Below the pieces are notes generated by a model, which was not told where the DNA came from, searched no databases, and saw only the letters and a list, made by a program, of their open reading frames with translations. This document shows positions 1-5,889 of a stretch of 8,595 nucleotides of DNA, piece after piece. A program made the translations under genes and the position numbers. Source of the DNA: Clostridiales bacterium (GTDB lineage: Bacteria; Bacillota_A; Clostridia; Christensenellales; Aristaeellaceae); the NCBI GenBank assembly GCA_012514855.1, contig JAAYZL010000418.1:1-8595 (forward strand), read 5' to 3'. The first letter of the stretch is position 1. Every line of letters starts with the position of its first letter.

Positions 1-84
1 GAAAAGGTGTTGGAAGAAGGGCTCCCCGGATATTCGGACTACAAAAAAAGGGTCGGATACCGAATCCTGCCGTTTGTCTGGTAG
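1..84 (+). CDS. Isoprenylcysteine carboxylmethyltransferase-like membrane protein, C-terminal end (partial)
   Basis: The window opens inside this gene. Frame 1 reads 27 residues to a TAG stop and ends with the pattern GLPGYSDYKKRVGYRILPFVW. A GL-GY--Y---V-YR-IP-(I/V)W ending is typical of the short membrane methyltransferases of the isoprenylcysteine carboxylmethyltransferase (ICMT/PEMT) family in Bacillota, where it follows the last transmembrane helix. Family members methylate small or lipid-like acceptors using S-adenosylmethionine, but the bacterial substrates are mostly unknown. Only the tail is present, so the catalytic region, start and neighbours cannot be judged. The gene converges on the sorbitol/sorbose dehydrogenase operon. 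The family call rests on one short motif recalled from the family. Confidence 0.65.
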   Translation, partial: EKVLEEGLPGYSDYKKRVGYRILPFVW

Positions 85-146
85 CGCCAAGTCCCGATTG
101 ATCATCGGCGCGGCTTCCGTAAACAGGAGTTCTCCCGCTATAAGCC

Positions 147-180
147 TAAAACCCCTGCCAGGCTCTCGCATGACAGGGGT
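147..180 (-). terminator. Probable intrinsic terminator after the sorbitol/sorbose operon
   Basis: Read on the minus strand, ACCCCTG (174-180) pairs with CAGGGGT (151-157). Past one mismatch the stem continues with a CA/TG step, closing a loop of about ten bases. The 3' arm runs directly into TTTT (148-151). It lies 37 bases beyond the sorE-like stop codon. The T run is short, so strength is uncertain. On the + strand the same hairpin has no T run after it, so it is a poorer terminator for the left-end gene. Confidence 0.5.
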
Positions 181-197
181 CCGTCTGTTGTCGAACC

Positions 198-217
198 ACC
201 CGGATTTTTTTCCGGGT
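198..217. repeat. Perfect 7-bp hairpin overlapping the sorE-like stop codon
   Basis: ACCCGGA (198-204) and TCCGGGT (211-217) are exact inverted repeats around six T (six A on the minus strand). The minus-strand stop codon TGA (217-219) shares one base with the outer arm, so the hairpin would form as soon as the last codon is cleared. There is no T run after it on either strand, so it may act as a 3'-end stabiliser or an accessory to the terminator at 147-180 rather than as a terminator itself. Confidence 0.45.
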
Positions 218-1476
218 CAGATGGCCTTCGCGTTCCCGAGCAGGAACTCCTCGGCCTCGCCCGACCAGAGCCCGTTGTGCCGGTCGCAGATTTCCGCGAG
301 CTGCCTGAACAGCGGGTCGGCCTTGCCCTTCTCCCCGAAGTCCGCGATCGCGGTCAGCGGCAGCGCGATGTGGTTGTAGATCAGCTTCTTGCCGCCGGGG
401 ATCTTCGGCAGGTTCAAGGTCGTATCGATGACGGCGTCGAGGCCGCCGACGTGCGTGACCATCGAGGACGGATTCAGCTTCTTCGCGGCGATCATCTCGA
501 GCGACTCGACGAGGTCCTCGGTGCGGCCGCCGCTGGTTCCGACGATGTGGTGGCTGTTGTAGTGCACGTCGTAGAAGTTGAACATCGCCGACAGGTTCGG
601 GTTTGTCGGGCCCGCGAAGAAGTTGAGGCAGCCGTCGAACGCGAGAATCCGGTCGCCCTGCTCGATGACCGGCGCGACGGGCGCGAACACGAACACGTCG
701 TCATATCCCCTGCCGCCGGTCAGGTTCATGAGCTTTTGGACGGGGTCCTCGCCGGAGGTGTTCAGGTACACGAGCTTGACGCCGTGCTTCGCGGCCTCCT
801 CGACGGAGAAGATCGACTGCGCGCGGTCGAGGCGAACCTGATCGATGTCGGTCACGACCAAGAGGCCGGGCTTTCTGTCGCAGTGCACGGCGTAGTCGAT
901 CGCGCCCAGCCCCATCGGGCCCGCGCCCGCGAGGATCGCGACGTTGCCGCCCTCTATGATTCCCATGTGGTGGAAATAGGAGCCGGGCTTCAGGTGGTAC
1001 TGCGCGTGGAAGGCGCCGACGATGCAGCTCATCGGCTCGGCCAAGGAGCCGTAGAAGAACTCCGGCGCTTTGTAGTGCAGAAGGCTTCCGTTTTCCATGA
1101 CCTCGGGGAGCAGCACCGCGTACTGCGTCGCGCCGCCCATAAAGGGGAACGAGTAGCCGGGCGTGTGCAGCGTTCCGCGGTAGTTGATCGCCGGCTGGAT
1201 GCCGAACTTCTCGCCGGGCTTGAATTCGTCCGCCCAGCGGCTTCCGACCTCAACAATGACGCCGCAGAACTCGTGGCCGATGATGATCGGAACCTCGGAG
1301 ATGTTCGCGGGCACGCGCTTGTGCTTCTCGCCCTGAATCGCGGCCTTGTAGCTGGACATGCAGATCGAGTCCGAGACGATCTTGACGAGTATCTCGTCGT
1401 CCTTGATTTCCGGGAGTTCAAAGGTATCGAGCCTGAGGTCGTTCGCGCCGTGCAGGCGTACCGCTTTGGTCATCAT
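217..1476 (-). CDS. sorE: L-sorbose-1-phosphate reductase-like zinc-dependent dehydrogenase (SorE type)
   Basis: A 419-residue medium-chain zinc dehydrogenase. The usual catalytic zinc ligands are visible: Cys39 in DSICMSS, His68-Glu69 in IIIGHEFCG, and Glu147 in LAEPMSC. The Rossmann loop GAGPMGLGA (184-192) and Asp210 at the end of the next strand favour NAD(H). The four-cysteine structural zinc site of classical alcohol dehydrogenases is absent; its place is taken by a segment containing TPGYSFPF. This segment, the DDVFVFAP and GCLNFFAGP segments, the NFYDVHY motif and the C-terminal GLWSGEAEEFLL match my memory of Klebsiella SorE, which reduces L-sorbose 1-phosphate to sorbitol 6-phosphate. 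The partner gene upstream, 33 bases away, encodes the enzyme for the next step, which supports this role. The start is the first of two ATGs, 9 bases after AAGGAGG (1486-1492). A dehydrogenase for another polyol phosphate is the main alternative. Confidence 0.78.
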   Translation of the reverse strand: MMTKAVRLHGANDLRLDTFELPEIKDDEILVKIVSDSICMSSYKAAIQGEKHKRVPANISEVPIIIGHEFCGVIVEVGSRWADEFKPGEKFGIQPAINYRGTLHTPGYSFPFMGGATQYAVLLPEVMENGSLLHYKAPEFFYGSLAEPMSCIVGAFHAQYHLKPGSYFHHMGIIEGGNVAILAGAGPMGLGAIDYAVHCDRKPGLLVVTDIDQVRLDRAQSIFSVEEAAKHGVKLVYLNTSGEDPVQKLMNLTGGRGYDDVFVFAPVAPVIEQGDRILAFDGCLNFFAGPTNPNLSAMFNFYDVHYNSHHIVGTSGGRTEDLVESLEMIAAKKLNPSSMVTHVGGLDAVIDTTLNLPKIPGGKKLIYNHIALPLTAIADFGEKGKADPLFRQLAEICDRHNGLWSGEAEEFLLGNAKAI

Positions 1477-1509
1477 GCTTGTGATCCTCCTTGTTATTAT
1501 CGCAAAACC

Positions 1510-2310
1510 TTACGGTTGCATCTGCTGTCCTCCGGTGACGTTGATCGCCTGCCCGGTCATGTAGCCGGATTCGTCGCTCAGCAGGAATACCATGACGTTC
1601 GCGACGTCCCCGTACTGGCAGCCGCGGCGCATCGGCACCTGGTTGATGTACTTTTCGCGGATCTTCTCCTTCGTGGTGCCCTGATTGCGGGCGTACTGCT
1701 CGTAGAGCGAGTTGACCCACAGCGGCGAGTCGAGGAGGTTCCCCGGGCAGAGGGCGTTCACGCGGATGTTTTCCTCGGCGAGCTCGAGCGCGAGCGACTG
1801 CGTGAGCCCGATGCCGCCGAACTTGCTCGCGGCGTAGGCGCAGTTCTTCGCCGAGCCCTTCTTGCCGGACTTCGAGTTGATCTGCACGATGACGCCGCCG
1901 TTCCCCTGCCTGCGGAACTGCCGGACGGCGGCCTTCGCGGTGTTGAAATAGCCGCTTAAGTTGATGTCCACGACGAAGGAGAATTCCTCGTAGGTCATGG
2001 CCTCGATCGGGTTCGAGCGGAGAACGCCCGCGTTCGCGACGACCATGTCGAGCCGGCCGTACTTCTCGACCGCGGCGGAAACGACCGCCTCGCATGAAGC
2101 ATAGTCGCGCACGTTCAGCTTCGCGGCGAAGCCCTCGCCGAGCTGCGCGGCCACGGCCTCGGCGCCCTCGAAATTCATGTCGCCGACGACGACCTTCGCG
2201 CCCTCCTCGCCGAGCCTGAGCGCGAGCGCCTCGCCCAATCCCTGCGCCGCGCCGGTGATGAGCACGACCTTGTCCTTCAAACGGGGAAAATCACGGAGCT
2301 GCATAGCCAT
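1510..2310 (-). CDS. srlD: Sorbitol-6-phosphate 2-dehydrogenase (short-chain dehydrogenase, SrlD/SorD type)
   Basis: A 266-residue short-chain dehydrogenase/reductase. It shows the cofactor loop TGAAQGLG (19-26), Asp44 after the second strand (NAD preference), NAG (93-95), Asn117, a serine at 146 in QINSKSG, and the catalytic pair Tyr159-x3-Lys163. What separates it from general SDRs is a set of segments shared with E. coli SrlD: INSKSGK-GS, SKFGGIGLTQSLAL, GNLL-SP, the VP-RRGC-Y-DV segment, and the closing TGQAINVTGGQ. The reaction would be sorbitol 6-phosphate + NAD+ to fructose 6-phosphate + NADH in the cytoplasm. It is the first gene of a two-gene operon with the SorE-type reductase. The start ATG follows AAAGGAGA (2315-2322). 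The N-terminus carries about ten residues before the first strand, slightly longer than in E. coli SrlD. Confidence 0.88.
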   Translation of the reverse strand: MAMQLRDFPRLKDKVVLITGAAQGLGEALALRLGEEGAKVVVGDMNFEGAEAVAAQLGEGFAAKLNVRDYASCEAVVSAAVEKYGRLDMVVANAGVLRSNPIEAMTYEEFSFVVDINLSGYFNTAKAAVRQFRRQGNGGVIVQINSKSGKKGSAKNCAYAASKFGGIGLTQSLALELAEENIRVNALCPGNLLDSPLWVNSLYEQYARNQGTTKEKIREKYINQVPMRRGCQYGDVANVMVFLLSDESGYMTGQAINVTGGQQMQP

Positions 2311-2343
2311 CTACTCTCCTTTGGAATGCTTCCTGCTGCCTAT

Positions 2344-2372
2344 ATTATACCACGCAAAGCGCAGGATAGAAA
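2344..2372 (-). promoter_or_regulatory. Promoter of the sorbitol/sorbose operon with extended -10
   Basis: On the minus strand TGGTATAAT (2344-2352) is a perfect -10 hexamer with the TGn extension. The -35 candidate 17 bases upstream, TTTCTA (2367-2372), is poor, as is common when the -10 is extended. Transcription would start near 2337, giving a leader of about 27 bases before the ATG at 2310. The poor -35 and the inverted repeat that straddles it suggest a regulated promoter; the regulator is not in the window. Confidence 0.75.
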
Positions 2373-2403
2373 CAGATTTTCACAAACCTTTCCCATCCTG
2401 CGC
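2359..2403. repeat. Perfect 9-bp inverted repeat around the -35 of the sorbitol/sorbose promoter
   Basis: GCGCAGGAT (2359-2367) and its exact complement ATCCTGCGC (2395-2403) are separated by 27 bases. The repeat lies between the end of the TPM gene and the srlD promoter, with one arm inside the promoter spacer and the other upstream of the -35. It could be a spaced operator (arm centres 36 bp apart), or a loose hairpin ending the upstream operon. After the hairpin on the minus strand there are only three T, which is weak for an intrinsic terminator. Confidence 0.5.
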
Positions 2404-2428
2404 CAAAATGCAACCTGTCGAAATGCCG

Positions 2429-3436
2429 TCAGCGCCCGCGGCCTCCGCCTCCGCCGCGCGAGCCGCCCCCGCCGCCGGAGCGGCCCCCGCCGAAGCCGCC
2501 GCCGGAGCGACTTCCGCCGCCGCCGGAGCGCCCGCCGCCGAAGCCGCCGAAGCCGCCTCCTCCGCCGGAGCGCCCGCCTCCGAACCCGCCGAAGCCGCCG
2601 AAGCCGCCGCCGGACGGGGGCCTTCTGCGCGGGCCGTGGCCGCCCCAGCCCCAGAACGGGGGGCGCGGCGGGCGCGGGTAGATCGGGGGATGGTAGCGCC
2701 TGTAGCGCCGGTAGCCGAATCCGCCGCCGATGCCGATCATGAGGAAGACCAGCACGATGATCGCAAACAACCCGAAGCCGCCGCATCCAAGCCCCAATCC
2801 GTAGCAGCCCATAGACCCTCCCGCGCAGCCCGCCGCGGGCGCGGCGGCTTGCCGCTGCTCCTCGGCCCTGCGATCCTCTTGATATTGTTCGCCCTCCTCG
2901 GTCCGGAGGAACGCCTTGAACCGCTCGTCGCCTTCCTCGAGCGTCGCGTCGGAGCCGCTGATGTCGGCGATCTTTTCAAACAGCGCGTCGAAGAACTTCC
3001 GCGCGCCCTCGTCGTAGTCCCTGTCGACGAACTCCGGCTCGAGCAGCCGATCCGCCATCTGCCCGACGACGCCGCCGCTGAGTTCCAAATCGAGCCCCGT
3101 GCCCGGCAGCCAGCCGTAGGTGTCGTCGTCGATCGCGAGCACGACGAGAAAGCCGTTCTGCTTCCGCGCGTCGCCGATCTTCCAGCCGTTGAAAAGCTGC
3201 ATGCAGAAGCTCTCCATCGATTCCCTGCCGATGGTCTTCACGGTGACGAACACGATCTGCGCGCCGGTTTTCCCGTTGAGCACGTCGTTGCAGAACACGA
3301 TGTGGCCCTCGGTCTCGTAGCTCAAAACATTCGCCTCGTCGAGCACGTAGAAGTCGTCGTTCGGCTTCGGAACCGCGGCGAGCGCAACCCCGGAGAGGAC
3401 GACAAGCGCGACGATGAGAGCGAGCAGTTTCTTCAT
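2429..3436 (-). CDS. TPM-domain membrane protein with Gly/Arg/Ser-rich C-terminal tail
   Basis: A 335-residue protein. Residues 1-20 form a signal peptide (KK, hydrophobic core, then ALA before AVP). Residues about 26-155 fit a TPM domain (YgcG/Psb32/MOLO-1 family), with the typical opening FYVLDEANVLS and the later segments GAQIVFVTVKTI, QNGFLVVLAIDDD and TGLDLELSGG. An acidic stretch follows, then a Gly/Cys-containing segment, a transmembrane helix at about 221-237, a basic RRYRRY stretch, a Pro/Trp-rich segment and a Gly-rich tail (276-335) with three copies of FGGGRSGGGG. Predicted topology puts the TPM domain outside and the tail in the cytoplasm. TPM proteins are tied to envelope quality control and photosystem repair, but no single activity is agreed for bacteria. 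It is the last gene of the xpaC-telA-lemA operon, its ATG 4 bases past the lemA stop, suggesting translational coupling. Confidence 0.85.
   Translation of the reverse strand: MKKLLALIVALVVLSGVALAAVPKPNDDFYVLDEANVLSYETEGHIVFCNDVLNGKTGAQIVFVTVKTIGRESMESFCMQLFNGWKIGDARKQNGFLVVLAIDDDTYGWLPGTGLDLELSGGVVGQMADRLLEPEFVDRDYDEGARKFFDALFEKIADISGSDATLEEGDERFKAFLRTEEGEQYQEDRRAEEQRQAAAPAAGCAGGSMGCYGLGLGCGGFGLFAIIVLVFLMIGIGGGFGYRRYRRYHPPIYPRPPRPPFWGWGGHGPRRRPPSGGGFGGFGGFGGGRSGGGGGFGGFGGGRSGGGGSRSGGGFGGGRSGGGGGSRGGGGGRGR
2432..2611 (-). repeat. Coding repeat for the Gly-rich tail of the TPM protein
   Basis: The 180 bases encode 60 residues, mostly Gly with Phe, Arg and Ser. The decapeptide FGGGRSGGGG occurs three times, at 2555-2584, 2513-2542 and 2465-2494 (codon order on the minus strand). 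The copies differ at third codon positions, so the protein repeat is conserved better than the DNA. The last residues change to a Ser-Arg-Gly/Arg-Gly pattern. Extreme GC and purine/pyrimidine strand bias make this stretch prone to slippage and assembly error. Confidence 0.85.
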
Positions 3437-3440
3437 GTCA

Positions 3441-3995
3441 TCACCACCCGAACGTATTGAGCGGCTCCACGCCGCCGAGCTTCGCGATCAGATTCGCCGG
3501 GAACGGGCTGAGCTTCTCGTTGAAGCGCTTGGCGAGCACGGGGTACTGGTCGTTCTGAATGAGGCTGATTGCGCTCTTGTAGTCCCTGTAGGCGAGCTTC
3601 GCGTCGACGAGCGCGCTCTCTGAGTTGTCGCGCTCGAGCGCGGTGTAGAGCGCCTCGACGTCCGGCGTAAGCTCGGCGTACGCCTGATGGCGCATGTTGA
3701 GCTCGGCGAGCTTTGCGACTTCATCCGCTCTCTCCCGCACCGCGGCGATCAGTTGCTCGTCCGCCGAGAGCTTCGCGGCGACCTCGCAGAGCATGTTCGC
3801 GCGCTCGGCCGCGCGGTCGAGGTACGCGTCGATGCTGTGGTGCGTCGAAAGCGACGTGTCGGTGCCCTCGGAATAGACGACGAGCACGTCGTACCGCTCG
3901 TTGCGGAGCGCCCCGCCGCCCAACAGAAGGACGCTCGCGAGCGCGCAGGCGGCGAACACGACCCAGGCGAGCGCCCGGTTTTCAACAAAGCGCAT
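3441..3995 (-). CDS. lemA: LemA family protein
   Basis: A 184-residue protein with one N-terminal transmembrane helix (about 10-29) and little before it, followed by an outward-facing, mostly helical domain. The C-terminal RFNEKLSPFPANLIAKLGG is the clearest LemA signature (FN-L--FP-NLIA). The mid-section helices, rich in Ala, Glu and Arg, also fit, although the usual R--YN motif is replaced by AYRDYKSA, so it is a divergent member. Length is normal for LemA. Function of the family is unsettled; genes often sit beside TPM-domain genes, as here. An in-frame ATG at 4011-4013 directly abuts the telA TAA, but it has no room for a binding site. The ATG at 3993-3995 lies 8 bases after GGAGG and was chosen. 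The gene lies between telA and the TPM gene, which it nearly touches. Confidence 0.85.
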   Translation of the reverse strand: MRFVENRALAWVVFAACALASVLLLGGGALRNERYDVLVVYSEGTDTSLSTHHSIDAYLDRAAERANMLCEVAAKLSADEQLIAAVRERADEVAKLAELNMRHQAYAELTPDVEALYTALERDNSESALVDAKLAYRDYKSAISLIQNDQYPVLAKRFNEKLSPFPANLIAKLGGVEPLNTFGW

Positions 3996-4003
3996 GCGCT
4001 TTC

Positions 4004-4008
4004 CCTCC
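4004..4008 (-). promoter_or_regulatory. Ribosome binding site that decides the lemA start
   Basis: GGAGG on the minus strand, 8 bases before the ATG at 3993-3995. It lies inside the alternative longer reading frame that starts at 4013, which argues for the shorter protein beginning MRFVENRA. Confidence 0.75.
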
Positions 4009-4013
4009 AACAT

Positions 4014-5153
4014 TTATTGGCGAACCTCCAGCAGTTTCCGGCGCAGCTCGCCCTCGATCGTCCGCAGCTCCTGCTCCGCCGCGCGGCGCTTCTCGCGGCC
4101 CTCCTTCTGGATGTTCAGCACCTCGTCCATCGTGTCGATCAGCATCTGGTTCGTCTGCTTGAGCGTCTCGATGTCGACGATGCCGCGCTCGGACTCCTTC
4201 GCGCTCTCGACGGTCGCCATCTTGAGCTTCTCGGCGTTTTTCTTGAGCAGATCGTTCGTCAGGTTCGTGACCGCGCGCTGCGCCTCCATCGCGCTCTGCG
4301 TGTGCGCGATGCCCAGCGCCAGCACCATCTGGCTCTTCCACAGCGGGATCGTGTTGACGATTGACGTCTGGATCTTCTCGGCCATCAGCTGGTTGCTCGA
4401 CTGGATCAGCCGGATCTGCGGCGCCATCTGGATCGAGATGTTGCGCGTGAGCTCGAGGTCGTAGATCTTCTTCTCGAACCGGTCGCACTTCTCGCTCAAG
4501 TCCTTCGCCGCCTGCGCGTCCTCCGGCAGGCCGCTTGACTCGGCCTTCTCGTACGCGGCCTTGAGGTCGGTTAAGCGCACCTCCTCGAGGCGCTGCTTGC
4601 CCGCCGCGATGTACATCGAGAGCTCCTTGAAGTACTTCAGGTTCTGCTCGTAGAGCCGGTCGAGCATCGCGATGTCCTTCAAGAGCTGCACCTGGTGCGA
4701 CTCGAGCCCCTCGGTGATGCGGCTGACGTTGACCTCGGCCGCGTCGTAGCGCGCCTTCATCAACTGCAGCTTGTCCGTCTGCTTCTTGAACCAGCCGAAC
4801 AGCCCCTTCTTCTCCTCGTCGTCGGCGGAAAAGCCCTGCAGCTCGCCGACGAGCCCCGCGATCATGTCGCCGACCTCGTCCAGGTCCTTCGTCTTGATGT
4901 TCTTGAGCGCCGCGTCCGAGAACTCGGCGATGCTCTGCTGCGCGCTCGTGCCGTAGGAGAACACGAGGTTCGAGTCCTTGACGTCGATCTTCTTCGAGAA
5001 CTCGTCGATCTGCGCCTGTTCCTCGGGCGTGAAGCGCGGCTCCTCGACCGCCTCGGGCGCCTTCAGGGGCGCGTCGGCATCGAGGACGGGGGCGGGGGCG
5101 GCGGCAACGGCGGCCGCGGGCGTGGTATCCAGCGTGAGCTTGATCTCGGACAT
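4014..5153 (-). CDS. telA: Toxic anion resistance protein, TelA family
   Basis: A 379-residue cytoplasmic, almost wholly helical protein with no signal peptide. Residues 1-40 are an Ala/Pro-rich low-complexity leader. The TelA core runs from about 41 to 379. Recognisable segments are GLFGWFKKQTDKLQ (117-130), a long coiled-coil middle, and the family hallmark at 266-310, including VNTIPLWKSQMVLALG, AQRAVTNLTNDLL and KKNAEKLK. TelA proteins were named for tellurite resistance and are also linked to tolerance of other stresses; no enzymatic activity is established. Bacillus subtilis has the same neighbour order, xpaC followed by the TelA homologue yaaN. The ATG lies 8 bases after AGGAGG (5162-5167), within a 14-base gap after xpaC. 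Length is normal for the family. Confidence 0.93.
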   Translation of the reverse strand: MSEIKLTLDTTPAAAVAAAPAPVLDADAPLKAPEAVEEPRFTPEEQAQIDEFSKKIDVKDSNLVFSYGTSAQQSIAEFSDAALKNIKTKDLDEVGDMIAGLVGELQGFSADDEEKKGLFGWFKKQTDKLQLMKARYDAAEVNVSRITEGLESHQVQLLKDIAMLDRLYEQNLKYFKELSMYIAAGKQRLEEVRLTDLKAAYEKAESSGLPEDAQAAKDLSEKCDRFEKKIYDLELTRNISIQMAPQIRLIQSSNQLMAEKIQTSIVNTIPLWKSQMVLALGIAHTQSAMEAQRAVTNLTNDLLKKNAEKLKMATVESAKESERGIVDIETLKQTNQMLIDTMDEVLNIQKEGREKRRAAEQELRTIEGELRRKLLEVRQ

Positions 5154-5167
5154 TTTCGTTTCCTCCT

Positions 5168-5800
5168 CTATTTTGATTGACCGGCTCCGATGCCGTCGGA
5201 CTTGAGCATCGTCTCGAGCACGTCTATGTCGGTCTCTATGTCGAGCGCCCGGTGCTTGTACAGGCTGTCGAGCTGCTTTTCAAACGCGGACGCGATCATC
5301 TCGAGGCTGTTCTCGACGCTGCGCATCGCGCCGGAGACGGTCTCGCCGGAGGAGCCGCTCTCCATGAACACGCGGTACTGCTTGAGCAGTTTGTCCGAGG
5401 TCGGCAGGTAGTAGCTCATGAACTTGCGCACCTGCGAAGCGCGCGAAACGTCCGCCTCGAGCGCGTCGAAGATCTTGTAGCCCGCGTCGGTCATCCGCTG
5501 CAGACGCGCGGAGATCGCCTCGTCGGGGATGGCGTCGTTCGCCTCGACGAGGCTCCGGATCGCCCTGCGACCCTCGTCGATCTGGCGGTCGATCGCGCCG
5601 ACGCCGGTCGCGGCGGCCTTTTCGAACTCGACGACGCGCCCCGGCAGAAACGCCGAGGCCACGAGGTATGCGGCGAACGACGCGCACGCGGCGATCACGA
5701 TGAAGATCACCTTGTAGATCGGCGAGAACAGGCCGAACAGAAGCCATATGAGCGCCGCCAGATACACCGGGATCGCGGACTTGATTCGCCTCGTCTTCAT
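5168..5800 (-). CDS. xpaC: XpaC family protein (5-bromo-4-chloroindolyl phosphate hydrolysis protein)
   Basis: A 210-residue protein. A basic N-terminus is followed by two transmembrane segments (about 11-27 and 30-52) that form a short hairpin, then a cytoplasmic helical domain. RKFMSYYLPTSDKLLKQY (125-142) is the XpaC hallmark; the later helices rich in Glu and Leu also fit. The name comes from an X-phosphate hydrolysis phenotype in Bacillus; whether the protein is itself a phosphatase is doubtful, and no catalytic motif is visible. It is the first gene of the operon and is paired with telA, as in B. subtilis. The reading frame stays open far upstream into the exonuclease gene, but the ATG at 5798-5800 follows GGAGG by 7 bases. 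The promoter at 5820-5848 places transcription start downstream of the next in-frame ATG (5819-5821). Confidence 0.9.
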   Translation of the reverse strand: MKTRRIKSAIPVYLAALIWLLFGLFSPIYKVIFIVIAACASFAAYLVASAFLPGRVVEFEKAAATGVGAIDRQIDEGRRAIRSLVEANDAIPDEAISARLQRMTDAGYKIFDALEADVSRASQVRKFMSYYLPTSDKLLKQYRVFMESGSSGETVSGAMRSVENSLEMIASAFEKQLDSLYKHRALDIETDIDVLETMLKSDGIGAGQSK

Positions 5801-5807
5801 GGGCACA

Positions 5808-5812
5808 CCTCC
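5808..5812 (-). promoter_or_regulatory. Ribosome binding site of xpaC, almost at the mRNA 5' end
   Basis: GGAGG on the minus strand, 7 bases before the xpaC ATG. If the promoter just upstream is used, transcription begins at about 5813-5816, so the site would sit within a few bases of the 5' end of the message. It fixes the start of xpaC. Confidence 0.7.
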
Positions 5813-5819
5813 GAGCGAC

Positions 5820-5848
5820 ATTGTAGCGCAACGCGGCGGGCATTGCAA
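5820..5848 (-). promoter_or_regulatory. Vegetative promoter of the xpaC-telA-lemA-TPM operon
   Basis: On the minus strand TTGCAA (5843-5848), a 17-base spacer and TACAAT (5820-5825) form a near-consensus housekeeping promoter in the 89-base gap after the exonuclease gene. The predicted leader is only about 13-16 bases. This indicates that the operon is transcribed separately from the exonuclease gene. There is no room for a 5' UTR switch, so any control would act at the promoter or after the start. Confidence 0.8.
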
Positions 5849-5889
5849 GGGAAATGCTCCCAAACCCGCGCTTTTTTCTCCGAAACCCG

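Noticed and set aside
84..111. GCGCC/GGCGC hairpin just after the left-end gene, considered as its terminator
   Set aside because: Only five pairs with a long loop and no T run; chance is likely in GC-rich DNA.
277..1959. A 560-codon open frame on the + strand opposite the two dehydrogenase genes
   Set aside because: It mirrors the GC-rich codon pattern of the real genes on the other strand, spans two of them and their gap, is rich in Arg, Asp, Val and Leu with no recognisable domain, and has no ribosome binding site.
2432..2611. CRISPR-like or minisatellite array
   Set aside because: The repeats are in frame, code for a Gly-rich tail, vary in length and have no unique spacers.
2177..3460. 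A 427-codon + strand open frame with Ala/Pro/Glu-rich repeats
   Set aside because: It is the complement of the TPM gene and its Gly-rich repeat. GGC/GGA repeats read backwards give Ala/Pro runs. The minus-strand frame has a signal peptide, TPM domain and membrane helix.
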